This document shows positions 1 to 10,806 of a DNA stretch of 64,000 nucleotides, one piece after another. The translations under genes were made by a program, and so were the position numbers. Origin of the DNA: Escarpia spicata (taxonomy: Eukaryota; Annelida; Polychaeta; Sabellida; Siboglinidae); the NCBI GenBank assembly GCA_963995525.1, contig OZ023213.1:21430026-21494025 (forward strand). Reading direction: 5' to 3'. Each line of letters opens with the position of its first letter. Position 1 is the stretch's first letter. Under the pieces are notes generated by a model. That model searched no databases and was not told the DNA's origin. It saw only the letters and a list, made by a program, of their open reading frames with translations.

Positions 1-1140
1 ATCTCCATCTTCTTCGAAATTTACATGCGGTACGAATTTTCGCTAGATGGTTTGCCGCGCACGCTAAAAAGGTATCTGCACTGCAATCTGGGATATATTC
101 TTCGCATCTCGCGAGACTTCGATTAGCGCACTGAACTCCACTAAAATGATCTGGACAAATGGTCGTTTCTCGATTCAGGAAGGATAATTTAGTTTGATGA
201 TAACGAGTCGTATAACCAAATAATAATAAAACAACTAAGTACACGAAAACGCGTTACCCGTAAGGAATTTGTCCTACGCCCGTAAGACCGTCAAATCTTA
301 GAAAATCCGTAAGACTTACGGGTGATCCGTAAGAGTTGGCATGTATGTTTACTGGTATTAAATAGATGGCCTTGACCCTTATTTTTTTTTTAATGAATAG
401 GTAAAGTACTGCTCGTCGAATCAAATGCTAGGTTTGCCATGCTGTTTTGTAAACAATCTGAACATACTTTTCCATAAAGTATCAATATTCTAAATCACTA
501 GCCGTTATATTACATCGATGGAATGCAAACAAGTTGTTAGAAAAGTTGGTTTGAATGACATACGACGGAAACACGCTTCGCAAAACAGGGGTCCATGTCT
601 GCGACCACAACTACAACATTTATATTTCTGGAAAAGTCTATACTTTAGCGTGTTTGTAAGATGCGCCACGAGATTGTTCATTAACTTTCCTATTATTTTA
701 TGACTATAATAACTCAAGACGAACTATGTAGATAATCGGTCTAAAAGATTAAACGTATGCTTTCATAACTATCACCGATTTGCCCCGACGGCGATGCGGT
801 ATCGTTAATAGTGCTACCACTTTTTTCCGATAGATGTTCTCTAAAATGCGTCTCAGAAAATCCTGTTTTAGTGTTTGCGTAGGGCCTAATATTTCATCAA
901 ACACGTAAACTTAGACTTACTCAGACTTTCATACTGCCAGTGACTATATCCGACTGAAAACATATTTAACGTAAGATTCAGTGATATCGCAAACACAAAG
1001 TTTACGAAAAAGAAACGAAAGTGCGGTTGTTGACACACAATTTGGATATTTGTCGTACTTCTTTGTAAGCGACCTGTCTAACGTGGGACTAGAAATAACT
1101 TTGAAGAACCATAGAATTGCGTTGAAGGGATGCAGTGAAA
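1..1140. other. Non-coding stretch, nothing recognised
   Basis: Short open frames on both strands (for example a Cys-containing 70-codon frame on the minus strand at 505-717) show no domain I recognise. No repeat structure is evident at this scale. Confidence 0.5.
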
Positions 1141-1181
1141 CGTGAAAAACTGCATCCGTGATATGCAGTGAAACTTAAAAA

Positions 1182-3119
1182 ATGGCGTCCCGCCTTGATA
1201 AAAAACGTATTACATCGCCCAAAAATGGCGTCAGCACAAACACGGTGACTGTGTCTGCCAAGTGCCAAAACGTAATATGCAATCACATCAATACAAGACT
1301 CTTTTCCCAATGTTACAACCAACCCTGGGCCAATGGCACAATAAGAAACCTGTCACAAAAGAAATACTTCAAGAAGGCCCAGCGTACCAAGTGTGCCCAC
1401 GACATGGCAAAATATCAAGACATAAAAAAGCTTGCCCAATCAGAGTGCCGAAAGGCGTATTATGGATGTATCAATTCCATGATAGGCAAAAACAATAAAA
1501 ATTAGGGAAATCTAAAGAAGTTTTGGTCCTTCATCAAAAGAAAAAAACAAGGACAACGGCGGAGTAGCCGAGGCTTGGAATGAGCCCATACAATGACTTT
1601 CCACCTATCAGAGTATCTGAAGCAGGAGTAAGAAAATTACTGGAAGCAGACAAACCCCACAAAGCCACAGAACCTGATGAGATCCCAGCCAGGTTCCTGA
1701 AAGACTATGTTGCACCAGTGTTAACACTCATCTACCAGGCATCACTCAACCAAGGTACAGTACCAGCAGACTGGAAGCACACCTGGGACATACCAATATA
1801 CAAGGGAACAAGAACTATACTGCTTCAAACTATAGACCCATGTCCCTCATGAGCATCTCCTGCAAGACATTGGAACACATCATACACAGTAACTTAATGT
1901 ACCACTTGGAACATCATAACATCCTATCTGACTATCAGCATGGGTTTTCCAAACGTAGGTCCTGTGAAACCCAACTCATCCAAGCTGTCAACGACCTAGT
2001 GATGTGCCTCAAAGAGGGTGGCCAGATCAACGCTGTGCTGTTGGATTTCTCAAAGGCATTCGACAAAGTGTCCCACCACCATCTGGCTACCAAACTTCAC
2101 CACTACGGAGTGCGAGGGAAGATCTTGGACTGGGTCAAAAGCTTCCTGAGCAGCTGCACCCAGGAAGTTATTCTGGAAGGCAAAAGATCATCATCGGCTG
2201 CAGTGACCTCAGGCATCCCACAGGGGTCAGTCCTTGGACCCAGCCTCGTCCTTTGCTACATAAATGACCTACCAGACCTAGTGTCCTCTACTGTATGCCT
2301 ATTTGCTGATGACTGTCTCTTGTACCAAAACATCAACTCACAAGATGATGCACATATACTACAAGATGACATAGACAAACTGCAGATGTGGGAAAAGAAC
2401 TGGCTGATGGGTTTAATCCGGACAAGTGAGAAAGTTAACCGAATTACCAACAGAAGGAAGAAGAGAATTGTCAGCAATTACTCTATCCACGGACAACAAC
2501 TGAAGGAGGTCAATAGAGCCAAGTACCTTGGAGTAACCATCGACAGGACACCAACATGGAGCGAACACATCAACAACGTGACAAAGAAGGCTAACAACAC
2601 CAGAGCTTTCCTACAGCGGAACATCAGCAGATGTCCCAAGCCATCAAAGGATTATGCTTCGTTCGTTACACCCATCGTGGAATATGTATAGACAGTATGG
2701 GATCCTTCCAGAAGAAAATCAAGTCTGTGGAGAATGTTCAACGACAAGCTGCTCGCTTCGTGAAGAACGACTACCGTCGACGCAGCAGTGTGACAACCAT
2801 GATCAAAAGTCTGAAATGGGAGACCCTCGTGAGTAGGCGGGCTAACGCCAAGCTCATAATGCTCTACCGCATCAGGAACTAGTTAGTGGACATAACAATG
2901 ACTTCACTCACCGCCGCATCAACTCGTACCAGAAGCAACGCATATCCCTACTTCCAGATATTCACCTGCATCGATGCATACAAGCACTCATTCTTTCCAA
3001 GCACTATCAAATCATGGAACAAATGTACACAACAGCTAGTTAGCAAACAATCACTGGACTCATTTAGAAAGCATCTCCTCTCCATGCCTGCCTCATGTAA
3101 TCTACGATCACAAAGCTAG
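1182..3119 (+). pseudogene. LINE reverse transcriptase remnant (Jockey/CR1-like), 5' truncated and frameshifted
   Basis: The 3' two thirds of a non-LTR retrotransposon ORF2. Pieces in order are the pre-RT linker (1182-1505), RT N-terminus (1580-1852), RT palm and fingers (1840-2691) and C-terminal domain (2631-2882 and 2886-3119), spread over all three frames. Visible motifs are LLDFSKAFDKV, SGIPQGSVLGP and the catalytic box FADD at about 2302-2313, with KYLGV downstream. The C-terminal part has the usual RVQRQAARFV-like and STIKSWNKCTQQLV-like segments. There is no endonuclease domain, so the copy is 5' truncated as usual for LINEs. At least three frameshifts and in-frame stops at 2689 and 2881 make it non-functional. 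The superfamily (LINE RT) is certain; the clade is not. Confidence 0.9.
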
Positions 3120-3875
3120 CGAGCTTTAATACTGTAATATATTTCAAATTGCGGTAAATAATCTAGCTAGTAATATAGAAAGTGTGCAGTATGCACAGAG
3201 GTCTTTTCCCTTGAATTATATATTGTAAATCTGTGACAGTTCGTATGCTGTAAATATGTATAACAGCATTCAAGGGTTTTTTCAGTCACTAACTAGCTAG
3301 AATGGAAAATTATTATATATATATATATATGTACAAATTGTAGTACATAGCATATGCGGTACATAGATCAGTAATCTTTATGTACCTGTCTGTGCACAGG
3401 ATGCGAAATACACTGTATATATTGTCTGTGCACAGTGGCAATCCCTGTGAATTAATAAATTTGGATTGCCCATTACCAACCTATGCAATAGTTGGTGTAA
3501 CTTTATACAAACAGAGAAAGGGCTGCATGAACAATTCTGTAACACATGTCATCATATATACACTGAGGGTGAGGGGGTACCGAGCGAAAGTAGCACACAA
3601 AATATATTTCACAATGGATCAGTTGACAAATATGTTGTAAATATCACTGATACCTTTGACCTGATATATCAAAAACGTGTAAAGTCAGATGTCAGTAAGT
3701 TAATATTATTTTAAATAATTACCTGAGTATTCACTGCTTAATGCTGCATCCTGAGTTAAACTATTATTTGTAACAGTACAGTATCAATAATATTGTCTTA
3801 TTTGACCCCATTTGCTACCATATATGTCACTGGCATCTGATGTAATTTGCTCTACATGCCCTCAGCAAAAGATCT
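3120..3875 (+). other. LINE 3' flank / UTR-like sequence with (TA)n
   Basis: AT-rich sequence after the LINE ORF, containing a short (TA)n run at about 3312-3330 and two copies of a CTGTGCACAG palindrome near 3391 and 3427. The true 3' end of the LINE is not clear. No coding signal is seen. Confidence 0.45.
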
Positions 3876-3879
3876 ATAG

Positions 3880-4065
3880 GATTCAGTAGAATTCTACAGA
3901 ATTTCTATAGAAATCTAATTTTCTATAGTTTGTTATAGAATTCAACAGAAAACTATACCTGTAGATATTCTGTATATTATAGAATGCTCTATAGAAATCT
4001 ATACATTTAATGGAATCTAGTTTTCTGCACAGAAAAAACCAAACTAATGACAAACAACAAAAATA
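3880..4065. repeat. AT-rich palindromic repeat block, left of LINE fragment
   Basis: Repeated variants of ATAGAATTCTATAG and TTCTATAGAAATC. The same motif cluster resumes at 4706-4860 after the LINE fragment, so the two blocks were probably one repeat split by an insertion. Confidence 0.7.
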
Positions 4066-4069
4066 CAAC

Positions 4070-4705
4070 GAGGTCCCGAATAACTGCCAATGGACGCGAA
4101 CTGGAAACAGTAAGTCAATTCAAGTACCTCGGAGCTATCCTCAATGACGAGGGTGCAAGGTCTGCGCAAACATTAGCAGCACTGTCAAAACTGGGATCAG
4201 TTTGAAGACAAAAACATCCCACTGAAATCCAAACTTAAACTAGTGCGTACACTCGTCCTTTCCATATATCTACATGCATGCGAATCATGAACCCTCACAG
4301 CGGAACTGCAAAGACGAATTGCTGCAGTGGAAATTAAATGCTACAGAAAAATCCTATTTCCTACACTGACCACATCACCAACAATAAAATCAGAAAAATC
4401 ATCACGCAACATGTGGACATTACGAAGACCTGCTGACCACAGTAAAAAAGAGGAAACTGAGATGGTATGATCATGTAACCGGTTAAACGGGCTCACAAAA
4501 ACAATACTACAAGGAACAGTGCCGGGTTAAAAGAAGACAGGGAAGACAGAGGAAGAGATGGTCAGACAATACTGCAGAATGGACCGAGAAGACCTTCGCA
4601 GAAACTCAGACATTAGCACACAACCACAAAAACTGGCGTTGACTGGTGAAACATTCAGCAATGCACCACCCCTACGACCCAGGCGGGTTACGGTAGCATT
4701 GAGTA
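4070..4705 (+). mobile_element. LINE 3' fragment (C-terminal RT region), pseudogene
   Basis: Conceptual translation across frames gives FKYLGAILNDEG near 4120, then a VRTLVLSIYLHACES-like stretch, KKRKLRWYDHV near 4450 and a Gly/Arg-rich GRQRKRW-like motif near 4545, followed by an AEWTEKTFAETQTLAHN segment. This order is characteristic of the C-terminal part of many invertebrate LINE ORF2 proteins. Several frameshifts and stops break it. It lacks the RT catalytic core, so it is a 5'-truncated insertion, and it ends near GAGTAAGTAAAAC at about 4700. Confidence 0.85.
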
Positions 4706-4860
4706 AGTAAAACAGATTTCTGTAGAATTCTATAAAATTTGCTATACATTTTATGGCAACTTTAATTTTTCCATAGAATTTTATAGAATATTCTATAGAA
4801 TTCTATAGACTTCATGGAAACTACAGTTTTCTGTAGAAATCCATAGAAAACTATAACATT
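4706..4860. repeat. AT-rich palindromic repeat block, right of LINE fragment
   Basis: Continuation of the ATAGAATTCTATAG-type repeat seen at 3880-4065, including TATAGAATATTCTATAG forms. Confidence 0.7.
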
Positions 4861-4861
4861 A

Positions 4862-7090
4862 TAATTTACCAGACAATATTTTCATCCATCAGTAGGAAAT
4901 CTGAGAGGCCATCGACTTAAATTACAAAAGAACTACTCGTGCACCGACATAGGGAAACAGTTCTTCACTAATCGCACCACCGACACTTGGAACAAACTTC
5001 CAGAAGAAGTAGTATCAGCTGCTTCATTGAATAATTTAAAGAAGAAATTGAGGTTTCTGGCCACCGGCTAAGAGACTGTAAAACCAAGTATACCAAGTAA
5101 AAATTACATTATGCCTTGGCCCCAGCATATTAGTGGCCTCAACAGAAATATACCAAAAAATATTTGTCATCCACCAGCAGGAAACCTGAGAGGCCATAGA
5201 CTTAAATTACAAAAGAACTACTCGCACACGGAGGTAGAGAAACACTTCTTCACTAATCGCACCACGGACAGTTGGAACAAGTCTCCAGAAGATCTAATAT
5301 CAGCTGCTTCATTGAATATTTTAAACAGAAATTTTAGTTTCTGGACTTCAGCTAAGAGACTGTACAAGCAAGTATAACAAATAAAAGTTACATTACGCCC
5401 TGGCACCAGCGTCTTAGTGGCCTCAACAGAAATATATCAGACAATTCTTTACATCCATCAGCAGGAAATCTGAGAGGCCGTAGACTTAATTTACAAACGA
5501 ACTACTCGCGCACCGATGTACAGAAACACTTCTTCACTAATCGCACCACCGACACTTGGAACAAGCTTCCAGAAGAAGTAATATCAGCTGCTTCATTGAA
5601 TATTTTAAAGCAGAAATTGAAGTTTCTGGCCACCGGCTGAGAGACTATGCAACTAAGTGTACCAAGTAAAAATTACATTGCGCTTTGGCCCCAGCATATT
5701 AGTGGCCTCAACAGAAATATACCGCACAATTTTTTCATCCATCAGCAGGAAATCTGAGAGGCCAGACTTAAATTACAAAAGAACTACTCGCGCACGGATG
5801 TACGGAAACACTTCTTCACTAATCGCACCAACGACACTTGGAACAACCCTCCAGAAGTAATATCAGCTGCTTCATTGAATATTTTTAAGCAGAAATTGAG
5901 GTTTCTAGCCATCGGCTAAAAGACTGTACAAACAAGTATACCAACTAAAAGTTACATTACATCTTAGCCCAAGCATGTTAGTGGCCTGAACAGAAGTATA
6001 CCCGAAAATTTGCTTCATCCATCAGCAGGAAATCTGAGAGGCCATTGACTTAAATTACAAAAGAACTACTCGTACACGGATGTACGGAAAACTTCTTCAC
6101 TAATCGCACCACAGACAGTTGGAACAAGCTTCCAGAAGATCTAATATCAGCTGCTTCATTGACTATTTTAAAGTAAAAATTGAGGTTTCTGGCCACCGGC
6201 TGAGAGACTATGCAACCAAGTATACCAAGTAAAAGTTACATTATGCCTTGAACCCAACGTCTTTGTGGCCTCAACAGAAATATATCAGACAATTTTTTAC
6301 ACCCATCAGCAGGAAATCTGAGAGGTCATAGAATAAAATTACAAAAGAACTACTCGCGCACCAACATACAGAAACACTTCTCCACTAATCACACAAACGA
6401 CACTTCGAACAAACTTCCAGAAGAAGTAGTTTCAGCTGCTTCACTGAATATTTTAAAGCAGAAATTGAGGTTTCTGGATACCGGCTAAGAGACTGTACAA
6501 GCAAGTATACCAAGTAAAAGTTACATTACGATTTAGCCCCATCGTCTTGGCCTCAACAAAAATATACCACACAATGTTTTCATATATCAGCAGGAAATCT
6601 GAGAGGCAATAGACTTTATTTACAAAAGAACTACTCGCAGATGTACAGAAACACTTCTTCACTAATCGCACCACCAACATTTGGAACAAGCTTCCAGAAG
6701 AAGTAGTATCAGCTGCTTCATTGAATATTTTAAAGCAGAAACTGAGGTTTCTGGTCACCATCAGAGAGACTATGCAACCAAGTATACCAAGTAAAACTTA
6801 CATTACGCCTTGGCACCAGCGTCTTGGTGGCTTCAACAGAAATATACCAAACAATATTTGTCATCCATCAGCAGGAAATCTGAGAGGCCATAGACTTAAT
6901 TTACAAAAGAACTACTCGCGCATCGACATACAGAAACACTTCTTCACTAATCGCTCCAACGGCACTTGGAGCAAGCTTCCAGAAGAAGTAGTATCAGCTG
7001 CATCATTGAATATTTTAAAGAAGAATCTGAGGTTTCTGGCCACCGACTAAGAGACTACATAACCAAGTATACCAAGTAAGTATACTAAGT
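4862..7090 (+). repeat. Tandem array of ~283-bp units derived from a LINE 3' end (about 8 copies)
   Basis: The marker AGGAAATCTGAGAGG (second copy AGGAAACCTGAGAGG) begins at about 4894, 5179, 5463, 5747, 6027, 6311, 6592 and 6873, giving spacings of 280-285 bp. Each unit encodes the C-terminal tail typical of LINE ORF2 (LRGHRLKLQKNY, then KHFFTNR, W-K-PEE and SAASLNIL), a stop codon and ~80 bp of 3' UTR-like sequence, then starts again. Copies 2 (ORF 5111-5377) and 8 (ORF 6721-7050) are still open. The other copies carry small indels. This is a satellite-like array, not a dispersed set of LINE insertions, because the units abut without target duplications. Confidence 0.88.
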
Positions 7091-7780
7091 AAGTGTGGTC
7101 AGTGACGATAACGTCCCGAGGCCGAGGATACAGCTGTGAGTGTGAACATTGACGGTCTTGCGACATGATGCCCGAATGAGAGATTTTCTAAGTAAATGGA
7201 ATCAATCTATTGGCATCAAATATTAATATTTATAAATCATATACATCTTAAAACAACAGAACTTGGAACTATGTGACAACAAAATACACAAATGTTTAGC
7301 CCAACGCCGGCCAAAAACACAGCAATCAGCTGCAATGCCAACTGACAAAGTTATATGTCAAGCAGGACTTTTGCTACTTTACGATCCGAATTCGCTTTTA
7401 TGGCAGCCTTCAGACGATCCCACCGTCTCTTCTCCTCTACCAAAGTAACTCATGTAGCACTCCAGAGTTTGTCATCTTCCTTTTCTTTACCGGTTAAGAT
7501 AATACAGGCGAACGCAACCTTTTCTTGCCTGCCATTATGCGCAGTGACAACAAACTCACTATTAAGCTTATCACGTGATACACAGTTCCATCTCGTAAAA
7601 TATCAGAAATTAGAAGCCACGTCTTTGACACTGGCACACTGCCTTGTAAACAACTGATACAAACTTGTATCATAAAAATTTCACCAACAAAAATGTTCAT
7701 TAAAACACATTTGCATTGTAACAGTAGATACCATTTATACTGCATAACAGTACTTTAAATAAAAACGAACAGACTGTTCC
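7091..7780. other. Non-coding stretch, nothing recognised
   Basis: Short frames on both strands show no recognisable protein motif. No internal repeat is seen. Confidence 0.45.
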
Positions 7781-7784
7781 TTTA

Positions 7785-8185
7785 ATAAAAAAACATTATA
7801 ACAAGAGAGCAGCACATTAGGACACTCATGCTGATATCGTAAGAATGTCGAAGGCTCCGTTGAGCCAACACGCAACAGGCAACTGCACTTCTTAGATAGA
7901 ATTATAACAAATGCTCAAAGAATGAACACCATCAGCAAGGAACTGGAGCAGTTCTATAACATTGCGAGTAATGATGTGACTAGTTTCAGGCAACGAGTAG
8001 AAACCTCTTAACATGATATACTTCTAGTATTATTATATACTTCTGATGGTAACATAAGTGTCTCTTATGGGTGACAACTCAAACACAAAAGCATCAAACC
8101 GTGAGACACGACCATGTTTCCAATAAATGTAGACTGAATGGCATCATTCAGAAATAGTGTTGCTATCAACATAATGTTATCCAGG
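7785..8185 (+). repeat. Leader of composite minisatellite-bearing repeat, copy 1
   Basis: Begins near AACAAGAGAGCAGCACATTA (about 7800). The same sequence with scattered substitutions recurs at about 13780-14410, also directly upstream of a 46-bp array. Shared landmarks include GATATCGTAAGAATGTCGAAGG versus GATATTGTAAGGATATCG and the phrase AATGAACACCATCAGCAAGG. Confidence 0.75.
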
Positions 8186-9150
8186 ACATTCTATCTTCAC
8201 ACTGTCAACAAGATGTCACGACTCATCCAGGACATTCTCAACAGGATGTCGCGTCTCATCCATGTTTTGTCTACACATTGTCAACAATATGTCATGTCTA
8301 ATCCAGGACATTCTGTCTTAACGTTGTCAACAAGATATCACATCTCGTCAAGGACGTACTGTCTTCATATTGTCAGCAAGATGTTACGTCTCATCCAGGA
8401 CGTTTTGTCTACACACTGTCAACAAAATGTCACGACGCACACAGGACATTCTATCTTCACACTGTCAACAAGATGTCATGTCTCATCCAGGATGTTCTGT
8501 CTTCACACTGTCAACAAGATGTCATGTCTCATCCACGACGTTCTGTCTACACATTGTCAAGTGTCAACAAGGTGTCACATTTCGTCAAGATATTTTGTCA
8601 GCACACTATTAACAAGATGTTACAACTCATACATACGTTCTGCCTACACATTGTCAACAAAATGTCACGTCACACCCAGGATGTTCTCTCTACATACTGT
8701 CAACAAGATGTCACATCACATCCAGGACTTTCTGTCTTCACACTGTCAACAAGATGTCCCGTCTCATCCAGGACGTTCTGTCTTCACACTGTCAACAAGA
8801 CGTCACGTCTCATCCAGGACATTCTGTCTTCACACTGTCAACAAGATGTCACATCTCATACAGGACGTTCTGTCTTCACACTGTCAACAAGGTGTCACGT
8901 CTCATACAGGACATTCTGTCTTCACACTGTCAACAAGATGTCACGTCTCATCAAGGACGTTCTGTCTTCAAACTGTCAATAAGATGTCACGTCTCATCCA
9001 GGACGTTCTGTCTTCACCCTGTCAACAAGATGGTATATCTCATCCAGGACATTATGTCTACACACTGTCAACAAGATGTCACGTCTTATCCAGAACGTTC
9101 TGTCTCACACTGTCAACAAGATGTCACATCCCTCCCAGGACGTTCTGTGC
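8185..9150 (+). repeat. 46-bp minisatellite array A (about 21 units)
   Basis: The consensus unit starts TGTCAACAAGATGTCACGTC and continues with a TCATCCAGGACGTTCTGTCT-type half. Unit length is 46 bp. Because 46 leaves remainder 1 on division by 3, the translation cycles through all three frames every 138 bp. The unit has no stop in any forward frame, so long overlapping ORFs (up to 339 codons at 8138-9157) appear. These are repeat artefacts. Confidence 0.92.
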
Positions 9151-9330
9151 GGTATGAAGCTGGCAGGAAACAAAGAAGGACTGATTTCATCTAGATACAA
9201 CACTTCAGAAAACACAGGTGGAACTGGCCTCATTTCAGATGTAGAATCCCCAATCATCGTTGGTGATAATCCACCGCTTTAGTCATCACAGAAACGCAGG
9301 TGGGCTAGTGATAGTGAGTGAAACGAGTGA
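9150..9330 (+). repeat. Tail of composite repeat, copy 1
   Basis: Sequence from GTGCGGTATGAAG to the ATCATCGTTGGTGATAAT region is shared with about 14650-14820, in both cases immediately after a 46-bp array. Confidence 0.75.
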
Positions 9331-9364
9331 TGAGTATAACTCTGCCAAGTCTACTGGTGGCATC

Positions 9365-9630
9365 AGGAAGACAGCGAGGGAGCATCGTGAAAACAGCGAG
9401 GGAGCATCGTGAAGACAGCGAGGGAGCATCGTGAAGACAGGGAGGGAGCATCGTGAAGACAGCGAGGGAGCATCGTGAAAACAGCGAGGGAGCATCGTGA
9501 AGACAGCGAGGGAGCATCGTGAAGACAGGGAGGGAGCATCGTGAAGACAGCGAGGGAGCATCGTGAAGACAGCGAGGGAGCATCGTGAAGACAGCGAGGG
9601 AGCATCGTGAAGAGGGCGAGGGAACATCGT
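9365..9630 (+). repeat. 22-bp G-rich minisatellite (about 12 units)
   Basis: Unit AGCGAGGGAGCATCGTGAAG plus AC, 22 bp, with minor variants (GAAAAC, CAGGGAGG). Open frames on the minus strand reading CSLAVFTMLPRCLHDAPSLSSR repeats are artefacts of the unit. A two- to three-unit relic is present at about 13465-13525. Confidence 0.92.
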
Positions 9631-10800
9631 ATCACTGCAGAGTCCCCGACAGCAAAGAAATGGTTAATCTGGTTCCCGTTTTATTCCCTAGAGGCGCTAT
9701 GGAGACTACGCACAGGAAAGGATCCGGTATAGGCAAGGTTCCAAGTGAGTTTAGCCAACAGGAGACATGTATATTTATCGCCCACTGAGTTACACATAGC
9801 GGTAGCCAGTAAACGATTGTTGACTAGTTGTTTATTGTAGCTTTAATTGAGCTATGGCTTTGTCACTTCAGTTTTATAAGAATTATACATCAGGAAAACT
9901 AAAAATGCAACGAAAGAACCAGGTGATAGATGTCAGTGAACATATATTGAACTTTGTTTTTTACCCAGACGTTTATTATATAGAATCTGTTGTTTAAGCA
10001 TCAATCACACACGCCTTAGTTCTTAAATGAAAATATTAATAGCAAATTATACAAGTTAAGGAAACAACTTTATCCTTACATAATTTTAAGGAAACGTCTT
10101 TGTTTACATAAATACGTAATACTGTTCAATATAGCAATGTGTTATTCTCATACAAGTTTTATTTTAGCTTGTCTTGGGCCTGGACATTGCCTTAAGTTTT
10201 TGACTTAGCCTAAACCTTGTTACAGACACAGGTAACATTGTGTGTTATGAACAAGATCATGATGTTAAGTAACTATAATTTAAGTTACCAACATTTGAGG
10301 CAACAACCGTTGTTTCATTTTCTTTATTTATGGCAGTAAAATATTCATATGAGTATAAATTCCTTATGAGACAGATATCAAATGGGCGTGCATGAAATAT
10401 CCAGTCTCAGGCACCTACGGAGACTCACATCATCAGGGACTTGCAGCCACACCGAATGCCATATACAGGTTACTGTTTTAATAAAAAAGAAAACAACTGA
10501 TCAAGCTATTAGCAAATTAATGACTTTTAGAAGATGTCACAAGATGTCAGAAGATTGTGCATACCCAGCTGTTTTGTGCAGAAGGGCAACTGGAATCATC
10601 TGATTTACAACTTATAATCAGAATATGTGAATAGCTTTTGAACCAAACTTTTGAACATAAATGCACGAGACACCCCACCTTGTCTGAGAGGTTAAGATTG
10701 GATGGGCCACTGATAATGTGATCATCTTTGACTATCAGGTTGGTTAAACATGTCTGATGTATGACAGAACATGGAACGTTTCAGTGATTACCGGTAAGCT
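9631..10800. other. Flank of 22-bp array and AT-rich non-coding sequence
   Basis: 9640-9735 matches 13535-13610 (both contain the CTGGTTCCC and CCCTAGAGGC landmarks), so it is part of the composite repeat. 10570-10660 matches 13650-13720 around AGAATATGTGA and CTTTTGAACAT. The remainder is AT-rich with no recognisable gene. Confidence 0.5.
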
Positions 10801-10806
10801 ATTAAG

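Noticed and set aside
505..717. Cys-rich minus-strand ORF (CCSCGRRHGPLFCEAC)
   Set aside because: The zinc-ribbon-like spacing is suggestive but isolated. The plus strand is open over the same interval, and no splice sites or homology are evident.
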